From an uncultured Christensenella sp. (GTDB lineage: Bacteria > Bacillota > Clostridia > Christensenellales > Borkfalkiaceae): 36,709 nucleotides of DNA. Under the pieces are notes generated by a model, which had not been told where the DNA came from, did not search any database, and was given only the letters and a program-made list of their open reading frames with translations. How positions within the stretch are numbered: position 1 is the first letter of the stretch; every line of letters starts with the position of its first letter. The position numbers and the translations under genes were made by a program. Below, one piece after another: positions 1 through 7,365 of the stretch. The stretch covers positions 1 to 36,709 of the forward strand of contig CAJUHC010000011.1 of assembly GCA_910586345.1 (NCBI GenBank). The letters are read 5' to 3'.

Positions 1-805
1 TAACGTTTCCGTTCGCGTACCATACCGCGCTCGGCATATTCGTCGCGTGGTCACCCACTTTTACATAACTTATATACTCGCCGTAGACCCTGTTGCCGTT
101 AACGTCTTTGAGTTCTTTTCCCGTATTTCTGCCATTCAAGTCTTTCAAAGGATAACTCTTTATTCCGTTCGGCATTTCTATATATTCTATTTCTCTCGCC
201 GCGTTATTCTTGTATGTATAGCCGTATTCCTGCGTTATTGCTCCGCCGTAAGTTTTGCTTATGATTTCGTTTCGGTCGTTATATTTATAACTTTCCGTTA
301 GTTCCGCGTTGCTTATCTTCGAAACTGTCTTATTTGTGTTATATTCGTATTTCGAGATTTCTCCCGTTACTTTATCTTCAAACCTCTTTAACAGTCCGTC
401 TTCGTATACGTATTCCGTCTGTGCGTTACCGTCGATTTCCGTTCTTATTACGTTTCCGTCTTCATCTTTATACGTTTTATATTCCGTACCCGCAAACGTT
501 ACCGTTGTTTTGTCGTCCCTATCGTCGTATGCGTACGTCGTTTCCGTGCCGTTAACCGTTACTTTCTTTATTCTGCGTTTATAATCGTATTCATAGTATA
601 CCACGTTATTTCCGCTTGTCAAGCGCGTCGGCAAGCCCAACGTATATTTTATACTCGTACTGTTCTCTTCTCCGCTCTCCGTGCTCTGCGTTATTCCCGT
701 TACTCTTCCGCTTTCGTCGTACGAATAGCTTACTTTGCTTCCGTTCGGAAGTATACGCATTTTTACTCTGTCTCCGACGATTTTATTCTCTGTTTTTTTA
801 TTCAT
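1..805 (-). CDS. RHS/YD-repeat protein, 5' part only (runs off the window)
   Basis: I read this frame on the minus strand: ATG at 805-803, preceded by GGAGG at 811-815, open for 268 codons to the window edge. The product is rich in YD-type motifs such as YSYDESGRVTGI, YEYDYKRRI, TYAYDDR and EYVYEDG, the signature of RHS/YD beta-hairpin repeats that build the hollow shell of RHS, Tc-toxin and wall-associated proteins. There is no signal peptide or membrane segment before the repeats, so the N-terminus starts almost directly in the repeat region. The C-terminal end, where a toxin or hyperconserved core would sit, is outside the window. It lies just downstream of jag, where mnmE is usual. It may be an orphan RHS cassette or a cytoplasmic or unconventionally exported protein. 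The family assignment is firm; the function is unknown. Confidence 0.8.
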   Translation of the reverse strand, partial: MNKKTENKIVGDRVKMRILPNGSKVSYSYDESGRVTGITQSTESGEENSTSIKYTLGLPTRLTSGNNVVYYEYDYKRRIKKVTVNGTETTYAYDDRDDKTTVTFAGTEYKTYKDEDGNVIRTEIDGNAQTEYVYEDGLLKRFEDKVTGEISKYEYNTNKTVSKISNAELTESYKYNDRNEIISKTYGGAITQEYGYTYKNNAAREIEYIEMPNGIKSYPLKDLNGRNTGKELKDVNGNRVYGEYISYVKVGDHATNMPSAVWYANGNV

Positions 806-885
806 ATTTTCCTCCAAATTTGCTTTCGGCAACTATTTTATCACCCCTTTTTTTATTTATTAAACATTTGTTTATATTTTTAGTA

Positions 886-926
886 TAAAAACAACGCGTT
901 CGCTTTTTTGAAGCACACGCGCTGTT
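886..926 (-). terminator. probable terminator of the rpmH-jag operon
   Basis: Downstream of jag on the minus strand an imperfect inverted repeat (AACAGCGCGT ... ACGCGTTGTT, with an inner GCTT/AAGC pairing) is followed by a short T run. It separates the jag operon from the RHS gene. Confidence 0.5.
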
Positions 927-945
927 ATATTTACGATTTTATTTT

Positions 946-1773
946 TTATTCTTCTTTTGCCCCGCTGTTGCCGAGGAAAGTGCCGAAATAAATTTCTTTC
1001 TTACCGCGTTTGGCTCCGCCGTTACCGCCCGTAGGACGGCCGCCTCTGCCTCCGCGTCTGTCGAAGTTTTTTTCACCGCGGACTTCTCTGCGTCTGTTGT
1101 CGTTCCTTGCGCCGAACGGCTTTTTTTCGCCGTATCTCAAACCTTTATCGTAAGGTTTTGCGTTGTTGGGAATAACAGCAATGTATCTGTTCGGTTCTTT
1201 GCCCTCCGATACGGTTTTAACTTCGGTATTATTCGCAAGCGCGGAGTGGATGATGCGCCTTTCATAAGGGTTCATAGGTTCGAGGGTCATTTTTCTGCCC
1301 TTTTCAACCGCTTTTTTAGCAAGTTTTTCCGCAAGTTCTTTGAGCGTTTCTTCGCGCTGAGAACGGTAATTCTCGCAATCGACAACTACCTTTTTATATT
1401 CGTTTCTTCCGATATTCGCAACCGCTCCCGCAATGCACTGAATTGCGTCGAGTACGTCGCCCCTCTTTCCTATTACTTTTGCCGAATCGGTCGTCTTAAT
1501 GTCTATTACTATATTATCTTCAGACTCTTGAATTTCGCTTACTGCGGAGAGTTTAAGAATTTCCATAAGTCCGTCAATGAAGTCTGCCGCGCGCTTTGCG
1601 TCGGAAGCTCTTTTTTCAACCTTTACTTTTGCTTTCACAGAACCGAAAAGCTTTTTCTTTCCCTCTTCCAATACTACTATTTCAGCCTCTTCCCGCGTGA
1701 TTCCGAGCGCGGAAAGTCCCGCGTCGATAGCCTCGTCTACCGTTTTAGCGGTAAACACGTTCATCTCTTCCAT
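946..1773 (-). CDS. jag: KH/R3H RNA-binding protein Jag (KhpB)
   Basis: The 275-residue product has the Jag order. A Jag_N domain (about 1-52) begins with the family-typical run of acidic and Val/Ala residues. A KH domain (about 75-150) carries the GxxG loop as VIGKRGD. An R3H domain (about 150-210) carries the ERRIIHSAL segment. The last 60 residues are a low-complexity Arg/Gly-rich tail, longer than in many relatives and probably disordered and RNA-binding. Jag/KhpB binds RNA together with KhpA in Gram-positive bacteria and affects cell division and elongation. Its ATG shares one base with the yidC stop (TAATG), so translation is likely coupled. The position directly after yidC is the classical one. 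Identification is secure; the RNA targets here are unknown. Confidence 0.93.
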   Translation of the reverse strand: MEEMNVFTAKTVDEAIDAGLSALGITREEAEIVVLEEGKKKLFGSVKAKVKVEKRASDAKRAADFIDGLMEILKLSAVSEIQESEDNIVIDIKTTDSAKVIGKRGDVLDAIQCIAGAVANIGRNEYKKVVVDCENYRSQREETLKELAEKLAKKAVEKGRKMTLEPMNPYERRIIHSALANNTEVKTVSEGKEPNRYIAVIPNNAKPYDKGLRYGEKKPFGARNDNRRREVRGEKNFDRRGGRGGRPTGGNGGAKRGKKEIYFGTFLGNSGAKEE

Positions 1774-3038
1774 TACTTTAACCTCTTTCTGTTATTCTGA
1801 TTTTTTATTTTACGCTTTGCGTTATAGCCGCCGTTCGCTTCCTGTTTTGCAAAACTTACGTCCATCGCTTTATTTATTATTACCGTTGTAATTAAACCGT
1901 AAATAGTGTTCGTTATCATATATATAGAGAACGCGGCGCTGTAAAAGAACGAGAATACGCCGTAAATTATCGGCATCATAATAAGCATCCATTTATTCTG
2001 TTTTGCACCTGAACCGTCGACGGTCGTCAATTCGTTTGCGTCCTTTTGCGAACGCATAGAAATAAACTGCTGTAAGAACATTAAACCTATCGCCAGCAAA
2101 ATAAGAATAAAATATCCGTTCACTTTTTTACCTTCAAGCGTCTTTACGGGATTTTCGGGGTCTGCGTTTCTAAGATAATACGTAACTTCGTCATACGATT
2201 CTTCGTAAGAATAATCGACTCCCGAACCCATTGCGCGGGAAATAGTTGAACTGAACTTACTGAAGTCGGGAACCTCTTTGTTGAAAGGCGAATCCGGATA
2301 CCAGACGTTTTTTACCCAAAGAAAATTATCCCTGTTTTCTCTGTAATATTTTGCTGCGGCTCTTCTGCCGTTTTCTTTTACGAAACTCCTTACCACTCCG
2401 ATTTTTTCGGATTCCGTTTTTCCGTCGAAATCTTCGGAAACTTTATAAATCTTCTTGAATGCTTCGAAATCTACGCGGTAAGCGATTTCGTTTATCGATT
2501 CGTCTTTGACCGCTATCAAAAATCCGTTTTCGTTGACTTTATTGCCGTCTGTATCCGTTAAAACGTAAGCTTGTACGCTCTCGTTATATTTTCCGACCAT
2601 ATCGTTATACGTGGAAAGGTTTGCATACTGGGAATAAGTTGAAAACGCGCCGAAAACGACCATAAATATAACGAGAGTAATTATCATAGGCAGACAAGCG
2701 CCGAACATCGAAATTCCGTTCTGTTTCTGCAACTCCATTACTTTCTGACTGTACATATTTTTATCGTTTGCGTACTGCTGTTGGAGTTTCTCCATTTCGG
2801 GACGCATACTCTTCATTACGAGCGATTGCTTTTTCATCTTGACGCGCGAATAAACGTCCAAAGGAAGAACCACCGTTTTGAGAATAAGCGTAAACAAAAT
2901 AACGCCTAAGCCGACTATGCCTACGCCGTTAACAAGCCATTGGACGACTTTACCTATCCAGTTAAGGTCTATCATACCGATTTTTTCTACCGCAAAATCG
3001 ATAAAATTCGTCGATACGTCAAGTAAGTTAAAAGACAT
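1773..3038 (-). CDS. yidC: membrane protein insertase YidC/SpoIIIJ with an enlarged outer loop
   Basis: This is the YidC/Oxa1/SpoIIIJ insertase, which places proteins in the cytoplasmic membrane alone or with Sec. Visible segments are TM1 around residues 37-60, the charged cytoplasmic hairpin (about 61-108, with MKSMRPEMEKLQQQY), TM2 about 112-132, TM3 about 307-328, and two more segments about 349-390. The tail is short and very basic (KRKIKNQNNRKR), as expected for ribosome contact. There is no lipobox at the N-terminus. The part between TM2 and TM3 is about 170 residues, much longer than the short loop of typical Gram-positive YidC. The start ATG directly follows the yidD stop (TAAATG) with only a weak ribosome site, suggesting coupling. 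Confidence 0.93.
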   Translation of the reverse strand: MSFNLLDVSTNFIDFAVEKIGMIDLNWIGKVVQWLVNGVGIVGLGVILFTLILKTVVLPLDVYSRVKMKKQSLVMKSMRPEMEKLQQQYANDKNMYSQKVMELQKQNGISMFGACLPMIITLVIFMVVFGAFSTYSQYANLSTYNDMVGKYNESVQAYVLTDTDGNKVNENGFLIAVKDESINEIAYRVDFEAFKKIYKVSEDFDGKTESEKIGVVRSFVKENGRRAAAKYYRENRDNFLWVKNVWYPDSPFNKEVPDFSKFSSTISRAMGSGVDYSYEESYDEVTYYLRNADPENPVKTLEGKKVNGYFILILLAIGLMFLQQFISMRSQKDANELTTVDGSGAKQNKWMLIMMPIIYGVFSFFYSAAFSIYMITNTIYGLITTVIINKAMDVSFAKQEANGGYNAKRKIKNQNNRKRLK

Positions 3039-3329
3039 TTATATAACCCATTTAAGTTTGAAATAATTCTCCGATACGGGGTCGTATCCGCCCTTTGACA
3101 AGGGATTGCACCTCAAAAGCCGCCAGCAACCTTTTAAAATTCCCAAAATTACGCCGTGATTGTTTATGGAACGGAGCATATACTCCGAACAGGTCGGACA
3201 GTAAAGACAGGTATGTCTCGAAAAACGTTTCTGATAAAATACAATCAGTCTCATTAACGCTGTTTTTATTACAGGTTTAAAAACTTTTCGCCGTAAAAAC
3301 TTAAAAAATTTTCTCAGCTTTTTTCGCAT
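3039..3329 (-). CDS. yidD: membrane protein insertion efficiency factor YidD
   Basis: This small 96-residue protein carries the YidD hallmark: IVFYQKRFSRH, then cysteines in LYCPTCSEYM, then RCNPLSKGGYDPV. YidD helps YidC-dependent insertion and sits on the inner face of the membrane through an amphipathic, basic N-terminus (here MRKKLRKFFKFLRRK). It overlaps the 3' end of rnpA by 16 bases and abuts yidC, the usual order. The known family length is about 70-100 residues, so it is complete. Confidence 0.93.
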   Translation of the reverse strand: MRKKLRKFFKFLRRKVFKPVIKTALMRLIVFYQKRFSRHTCLYCPTCSEYMLRSINNHGVILGILKGCWRLLRCNPLSKGGYDPVSENYFKLKWVI

Positions 3330-3643
3330 TCGTTTACCTTCTTAAAACAGGATAAGAAACTTTTTTCGAAAGCATTGTAAGAATATTCATCCATAACGCG
3401 CGGAAGCACTATAAAACTGTAATTTTTTTCGAGATTTCCGCACGTCTTCGAAAACGTCTCACGCACGAGTCTTTTAATTCTGTTTCTTGTTACGGCTTTT
3501 CCGTGTTTTTTCGAAACAGCTATCCCCATCGAAAGTTTTTTCGACGGAAAATACAATAAAGAAAGACAAGGGGAAAATACTCTTTTTCCCCTGTTAAAAA
3601 GCTTTTGGAAGTCCGTGTGTTTTTTAATTCTTAAATATTTCAC
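3314..3643 (-). CDS. rnpA: ribonuclease P protein component
   Basis: This 109-residue basic protein has the RNase P signature VTRNRIKRLVRE (RNR motif, about residues 50-63). RnpA is the protein subunit of RNase P and helps the catalytic RNA trim the 5' leader of pre-tRNAs. The start is GTG, 6 bases after the rpmH stop. A nearby ATG (3648-3646) is in another frame and stops after two codons, which supports the GTG. It is part of the rpmH-rnpA-yidD-yidC-jag operon. Confidence 0.94.
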   Translation of the reverse strand: MKYLRIKKHTDFQKLFNRGKRVFSPCLSLLYFPSKKLSMGIAVSKKHGKAVTRNRIKRLVRETFSKTCGNLEKNYSFIVLPRVMDEYSYNAFEKSFLSCFKKVNECEKS

Positions 3644-3649
3644 GCCATT

Positions 3650-3784
3650 TTATGCGGAAAGCTTTTTTCTGCCTTTATTTCTTCTGCGTTTCAATACGTT
3701 TCTGCCTGCTTTGGAAGCCATTCTTTTTCTGAATCCGTGAACTTTGCTTCTCTGTCTCTTTTTAGGTTGGTAAGTTCTTTTCAT
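3650..3784 (-). CDS. rpmH: 50S ribosomal protein L34
   Basis: This short gene of 44 codons reads MKRTYQPKKRQRSKVHGF and ends in RRRNKGRKKLSA, a near-universal L34 sequence. The protein is part of the large ribosomal subunit. It is the first gene of the leftward operon and lies 6 bases before rnpA, with a TTGACA promoter upstream. In many Bacillota rpmH points away from oriC and dnaA lies on its other side; here the neighbour on that side is dnaN in the same direction. Confidence 0.97.
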   Translation of the reverse strand: MKRTYQPKKRQRSKVHGFRKRMASKAGRNVLKRRRNKGRKKLSA

Positions 3785-3821
3785 AAAATTTATATTCCTT
3801 TTTTTGATTGTTTTCTTATTT

Positions 3822-3850
3822 AAAATACATTAACGCAAAATGTCTGTCAA
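3822..3850 (-). promoter_or_regulatory. sigma-A promoter of the rpmH operon
   Basis: On the minus strand TTGACA (3850-3845) is followed by a 17-base spacer and TATTTT (3827-3822), about 40 bases before the rpmH start. The -35 is a perfect match and the -10 is a 4 of 6 match. Confidence 0.65.
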
Positions 3851-3889
3851 GCGTTTTTTTGTTCGACCGTCAATTAATATTTATTGAAT

Positions 3890-4996
3890 TTAACCCGCAT
3901 TACTCGTGCGTACAGGCAAAATAAGATAGAGCCTGTCCTTTTCCTGTTCGTTTTCGCATATAAACGGCTGTATCTGACTGTTGAAAGATAACACTATTTT
4001 ATCTTCGTTCAAAGCCGAAACGGCGTCGATGATAAACTTCGAATTCATAGCGATTCTCACGTCTTTTCCCTCTATTTCAGCTTTTACGGGTTCCTGAACG
4101 TTGCCTATTTCCGAATTAGACGAAATTTCTATCGTATCACCGTTTATATCGAAAATTATAAGACTGTTTTTGTCGCTTCTCACTAAAATAGCGGCTCTTT
4201 CGATACTCGCTTTTAGGCTCGCCTTATCCACTTTCACGACCGTAGTGAAATCTTTAGGAATAATGTTCTCTTTCTTTATAAAATCACCGTTGTAAAGTCT
4301 CGACGTCAAAACCGTATTGTCGGACGAAACAAGAATCATACCGCGCTGAACGAATATCTGAGTTTCACCGTCTCCGTCGGGTATCATTTTTTCTATCTCG
4401 TTAAGAGTACGCGCGGGACAGACAATCTCCATATCGCCGGTGGAAGAAACTACTTTTCCGTTGACCGTGGCAAGTCTGAAACCGTCGAGAGCCGTAACGC
4501 AAATATCGAATCCTCTTATAATGAACTGACAACCTTTTAAAATAGGTCTCGAATCGTCGGCGGCGCAACAAAAAGAAGTAGCGGAAATAAATTTTTTCAA
4601 ATCTTCCGTTTTAAGGGTAAAACTGTTTTCGTTTATATCTAAATCGATTTTAGGAAACTCATCCGCAGAAAGTACCTGCATATCGGTCTGACTGTCTGCG
4701 TAAATGATTTTCATTTTTTTATCTTCCGCCGAAAGAGTTATCTGTACGCCTTCGAGCTTTTTAATAAAGTCGGAAAAATATCTTCCGGGAACGCAAACTT
4801 CTCCTTCCTCGTAAACTTCTGCTTTGATTGTTTTCTGTATGGAAATTTCTCCGTCGGCGGCAGTTAAAATAAGTTTATCGTTTTTCGCGGAAATTTTAAT
4901 ACATTCCAGAACGGGGGTCACAGTTTTCGTTGCACAAGCTTTTACGACTTTTAATACCGCATCGGATAAATCGATGCCTTCACAAACGCATTTCAT
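3890..4996 (-). CDS. dnaN: DNA polymerase III beta subunit (sliding clamp)
   Basis: This 368-residue product is a typical DnaN of three clamp folds of about 120 residues each. Family landmarks are the N-terminal MKCVCEG strand, TVTPVLECI, SADEFPK, the DDSRPILKGCQF segment in domain 2, TALDGFRLA, and the C-terminal LILPVRTSN, where LPVR contributes to the partner-binding pocket. The clamp tethers the replicative polymerase to DNA and recruits repair factors. Unlike the standard dnaA-dnaN order there is no dnaA upstream. Instead a 357-base AT-rich intergenic region separates it from divergent rsmG. The downstream neighbour is rpmH in the same direction. Confidence 0.97.
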   Translation of the reverse strand: MKCVCEGIDLSDAVLKVVKACATKTVTPVLECIKISAKNDKLILTAADGEISIQKTIKAEVYEEGEVCVPGRYFSDFIKKLEGVQITLSAEDKKMKIIYADSQTDMQVLSADEFPKIDLDINENSFTLKTEDLKKFISATSFCCAADDSRPILKGCQFIIRGFDICVTALDGFRLATVNGKVVSSTGDMEIVCPARTLNEIEKMIPDGDGETQIFVQRGMILVSSDNTVLTSRLYNGDFIKKENIIPKDFTTVVKVDKASLKASIERAAILVRSDKNSLIIFDINGDTIEISSNSEIGNVQEPVKAEIEGKDVRIAMNSKFIIDAVSALNEDKIVLSFNSQIQPFICENEQEKDRLYLILPVRTSNAG

Positions 4997-5353
4997 TTTG
5001 CTTTTCCTTAAGAGATAGTTTATTTTATATTTATTATAAATTATTATATTATAAATAGTATTATAGGCGGTGGAATTGTGAATATCCGAACGCTTTACAT
5101 CTAATACATTATTATAATAACAAAAAACGCGGTAAAAAGCAACAAAATTGAGATTAATAAACTGTGGAAAAACGTTAATTTTATTGTTGACATTACTGTT
5201 TAAGGATTGTGGAAGAGTGGAATAATTTAAACCTTAGAAAAATAATTAAAAGCCGTAAAAAATCCGATAACAGAAAAAAATAAGTTATTAACCGAAAATT
5301 GTGAATTGTGGAATTTTATTGCGGTTAATAAAAAAATATGATATAATCAGTGT
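4997..5353. other. dnaN-rsmG divergent intergenic region with degenerate DnaA-box-like sites
   Basis: This is a 357-base AT-rich region without a gene. It holds several TGTGRA motifs in one orientation: TGTGAATAT (5077-5085), TGTGGAAAA (5163-5171), TGTGGAAGA (5208-5216), TGTGAATTG (5300-5308) and TGTGGAATT (5307-5315). Against the reverse complement of the DnaA box (TGTGGATAA), TGTGGAAAA matches 8 of 9 and the others 6-7 of 9. dnaN and rsmG promoters must lie here. It could be an origin segment or a DnaA-controlled regulatory region. This is weaker than the region before ftsH. Confidence 0.4.
5339..5347 (+). promoter_or_regulatory. extended -10 promoter directly before rsmG
   Basis: TGATATAAT is a perfect extended -10 (TGnTATAAT). 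Its last base is 6 bases before the rsmG ATG, so the predicted start of transcription falls on or next to the A of the ATG. A weak -35 (TTGCGG, 5319-5324) lies 17 bases upstream. Confidence 0.6.
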
Positions 5354-6037
5354 ATGAACAATCAAAAGTATCTGGATTTGATAAACGGCGAATTTGCGGA
5401 CAAATTCGGAAAGTTTAAGGATATTTTGTTAACTCAGAACAAAATATGCAATCTTACTTCCGTATGCGACGATAAAGGAGTCTTATATAAACATTTTTTA
5501 GACAGTATAGCAGGAGAATTCCTTTTTTCAAAGGGGGCGCACGTTGTTGAAATCGGTTCCGGAGGAGGGTTTCCCTCTATTCCTCTTAAAATAATAAGAA
5601 ACGATTTGGACTTTACTTTAATTGATAGTACGCATAAAAAATGCGTATATTTAGAACAGGTTGTGGAAAAACTTGCTTTGAATTGTGTACAGGTGAAAAA
5701 TATCAGAGCCGAGGACGGCGCAAGAGATAAAAGTTTGCGCGAGAAGTTCGATATTTCCTGCGCCAGAGCGGTAGCGAGACTCAATACTCTTGCAGAATAC
5801 TGTATGCCTTTCGTGAAAGTCGGAGGTTCTTTTATAGCGTATAAAGGAGATTGCACGGACGAAATTAATGAAGCCGGACGCGCCGTAAAAATTCTCGGTG
5901 GCGAAATTGCGGAAGTCTTTACTTACGATTTACCGGAGAACTGCGGTAAAAGAACTTTGATAAATATAAAAAAAATAAAATCCACTCCTTTATTGTATCC
6001 GCGCGGACACGGTATGGAAAGAAAAAAACCGTTGTAA
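5354..6037 (+). CDS. rsmG: 16S rRNA (guanine-N7) methyltransferase RsmG (GidB)
   Basis: The 227-residue product is a class I SAM-dependent methyltransferase of the RsmG family, which modifies G527 (E. coli numbering) of 16S rRNA. The SAM motif is VVEIGSGGGFPSIPLKI (about residues 64-80), followed by TLIDSTHKKCVYLEQV and the family segment ISCARAVARL. The tail ends in YPRGHGMERKKPL, like the usual YPRxxGxPxKxPL. The N-terminus aligns well with known RsmG proteins, so ATG 5354 is the natural start. There is no Shine-Dalgarno sequence, because a -10 element occupies that place. A strong hairpin follows the gene. Confidence 0.95.
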   Translation: MNNQKYLDLINGEFADKFGKFKDILLTQNKICNLTSVCDDKGVLYKHFLDSIAGEFLFSKGAHVVEIGSGGGFPSIPLKIIRNDLDFTLIDSTHKKCVYLEQVVEKLALNCVQVKNIRAEDGARDKSLREKFDISCARAVARLNTLAEYCMPFVKVGGSFIAYKGDCTDEINEAGRAVKILGGEIAEVFTYDLPENCGKRTLINIKKIKSTPLLYPRGHGMERKKPL

Positions 6038-6071
6038 CCGTTTTTACATAATTTAAATATAATCATAAAAT

Positions 6072-6099
6072 AAATCGGGTGAAAGTTATCACCCGATTT
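6072..6099. terminator. terminator between rsmG and yyaC
   Basis: A ten-base perfect stem (AAATCGGGTG / CACCCGATTT) with an 8-base loop is followed by T-rich sequence on the plus strand and preceded by A-rich sequence. It could therefore serve the convergent yyaC as well. Confidence 0.75.
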
Positions 6100-6205
6100 T
6101 GTATTATTTTAAGATTTTATGTCAGATAATATTTATAAAGTATGCGCTATAAAAATTTAACGGCGCACAAGCAGTTTGCGTCTGTTTTGCAGGCAGGCGC
6201 GAGTA

Positions 6206-6790
6206 TTAAAGAAAGTTTTTAAAAGCGGACGCATAAGCTTCTTTTACTCCTGCGTTCTGAATATAGTCCAAAATGAAAGAAGTAATTCCCTCAGCGATTA
6301 TTTCCGACATTTTATAAATTACGTTTAACCTCGTTGCCGAAAAAAGCGAATAATTGAATACGGACTGTTCCGCTATTATTCCCATAATAGAAACGTCGCC
6401 GACTTTGGCAAGCTTTTTATTTGCTCCGCTGCCTGGTTTAAGTCCGCGGTGTGCGATTTTTATAAGACCTATATCTCCGGCAAGTCCGACTGCGGCGTCG
6501 ACGGCTATGATTGGACTGTCCGGATGAGTGCATTTTAAAAAATCGTTCATATATTTAACTTCGTGAGCCGTGATGGGCTTTGATAAAGTTCCGTAAACGT
6601 AACAGTTAAGCCCTGCAAGCATTTTTTTAAGCTTAGTTCCCGTAACGGGTCCTAAACTGTCGCCGACAGACAGGTCGCTTCCTATACAAAGTATTACGGG
6701 TGCGCCCTTATCGGACGGTACGACTTTTTTAAGCGCAAGACATACGCCGTTAGACGCAAGCGAATTATATAAATTAAAAGAATAGTCCAT
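6206..6790 (-). CDS. yyaC: YyaC-like spore protein (DUF1256)
   Basis: This 194-residue protein of the YyaC/DUF1256 family is distantly related to the germination protease and hydrogenase-maturation protease fold. Family motifs are CIGSDLSVGDSLGPVTGTKL (about 36-55), YGTLSKPITAHEV, an acidic site in IIAVDAAVG, and LKPGSGANKKLAKVGD. In Bacillus subtilis yyaC lies close to the parB (spo0J) end of the rsmG region, so location and family agree. Its role in the spore is poorly known. It runs opposite to rsmG and ftsH. GAGAGG lies about 8 bases before the start; I saw no clear sporulation promoter. Confidence 0.88.
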   Translation of the reverse strand: MDYSFNLYNSLASNGVCLALKKVVPSDKGAPVILCIGSDLSVGDSLGPVTGTKLKKMLAGLNCYVYGTLSKPITAHEVKYMNDFLKCTHPDSPIIAVDAAVGLAGDIGLIKIAHRGLKPGSGANKKLAKVGDVSIMGIIAEQSVFNYSLFSATRLNVIYKMSEIIAEGITSFILDYIQNAGVKEAYASAFKNFL

Positions 6791-6900
6791 AATGTAACCT
6801 CTCGAAGGTTATTGACCTGTTTTTATTAAAATATAATAATTTCTGAAAAATTGTTAATTAAATTATTAAAAATAACTTTATTAATTAATTATCAAAATTT

Positions 6901-6920
6901 TTATCCACTTAATTTCCACA
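6901..6920 (+). promoter_or_regulatory. DnaA-box-like pair
   Basis: TTATCCACT (6901-6909, 8 of 9 to TTATCCACA) and ATTTCCACA (6912-6920, 7 of 9) lie in the same orientation, 11 bases apart from start to start. Confidence 0.5.
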
Positions 6921-7048
6921 ATTAAACAGTTTATTTAATCGTAAACACGTTAAATTAAGGCATTTTAACTCTTTTATTACACAAAATATATAATATAAGG
7001 GTTCTAATCAATGTATTTTTTATTATTTTAAGAGGTTTAATTGCAAAT

Positions 7049-7079
7049 AAATCCACAAAAACAGTAAAAATTATCCACA
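7049..7079 (+). promoter_or_regulatory. DnaA-box pair including one perfect box
   Basis: AAATCCACA (7049-7057, 7 of 9) and a perfect TTATCCACA (7071-7079) lie in the same orientation, two helical turns apart (22 bases). Confidence 0.6.
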
Positions 7080-7111
7080 ATTTAAGAAAAGTGGTAAAAA
7101 TAAGCACTATA

Positions 7112-7127
7112 CGTTTCACGTGAAACA
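7112..7127. promoter_or_regulatory. parS site 1
   Basis: CGTTTCACGTGAAACA matches the ParB/Spo0J binding consensus TGTTNCACGTGAAACA at all but the first base. ParB encoded at 10363 would load here as a CTP-dependent clamp. Confidence 0.88.
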
Positions 7128-7154
7128 TATAAAAAGTCAAAAAATTTGGTTGAA

Positions 7155-7170
7155 TGTTCCACGTTAAACA
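7155..7170. promoter_or_regulatory. parS site 2 (one mismatch in the core)
   Basis: TGTTCCACGTTAAACA differs from TGTTNCACGTGAAACA by one base inside the palindrome core. Its centre is 43 bases from site 1. Binding is plausible but may be weaker. Confidence 0.65.
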
Positions 7171-7306
7171 CTTTTTATTATAAAAATAGTTCAGCGCAAA
7201 ACAAATTTTACCCTAAAATATCAAAAATTAAGTAATTAGTCATTAAATCAGTATGTGAAAAACATATAAAATTTAAGTGATATATTTATTTTTTTAATTC
7301 AAATAC

Positions 7307-7335
7307 TTGAAAACCCCGATATTATATGTTAAAAT
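7307..7335 (+). promoter_or_regulatory. sigma-A promoter of ftsH
   Basis: TTGAAA (7307-7312), a 17-base spacer and TAAAAT (7330-7335) form a good housekeeping promoter. The predicted 5' leader is about 25 bases and carries AGGAG at 7354-7358. Confidence 0.75.
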
Positions 7336-7365
7336 AGCAAAGACAATTTAACAAGGAGATTTATT

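Larger units (their letters stand above)
6791..7365. other. candidate oriC region (DnaA boxes, parS, AT-rich)
   Basis: This 575-base gene-free region is very AT-rich. It contains four same-direction DnaA-box-like sites between 6901 and 7079, including one perfect TTATCCACA, plus two parS-like sites at 7112-7127 and 7155-7170. Long A/T tracts (for example around 6840-6900 and 7180-7300) could act as the unwinding element. The ftsH promoter lies at its right end. It sits near where gene direction switches from mostly leftward to mostly rightward. No protein-coding gene is convincing here: the longest frame is AT-biased and lies across the boxes. Confidence 0.55.

Noticed and set aside
47..888. 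Several plus-strand open frames of 60-90 codons at the left end
   Set aside because: They are antisense shadows of the YD-repeat gene on the minus strand, which has a ribosome site and a recognisable family.
3786..3889. Site of a hidden dnaA gene or oriC between rpmH and dnaN
   Set aside because: Only 104 bases with the rpmH promoter. No DnaA box or coding frame.
6955..7140. A 61-codon minus-strand frame in the oriC candidate
   Set aside because: It is AT-biased, spans DnaA boxes and a parS site, and has no convincing ribosome site or similarity.
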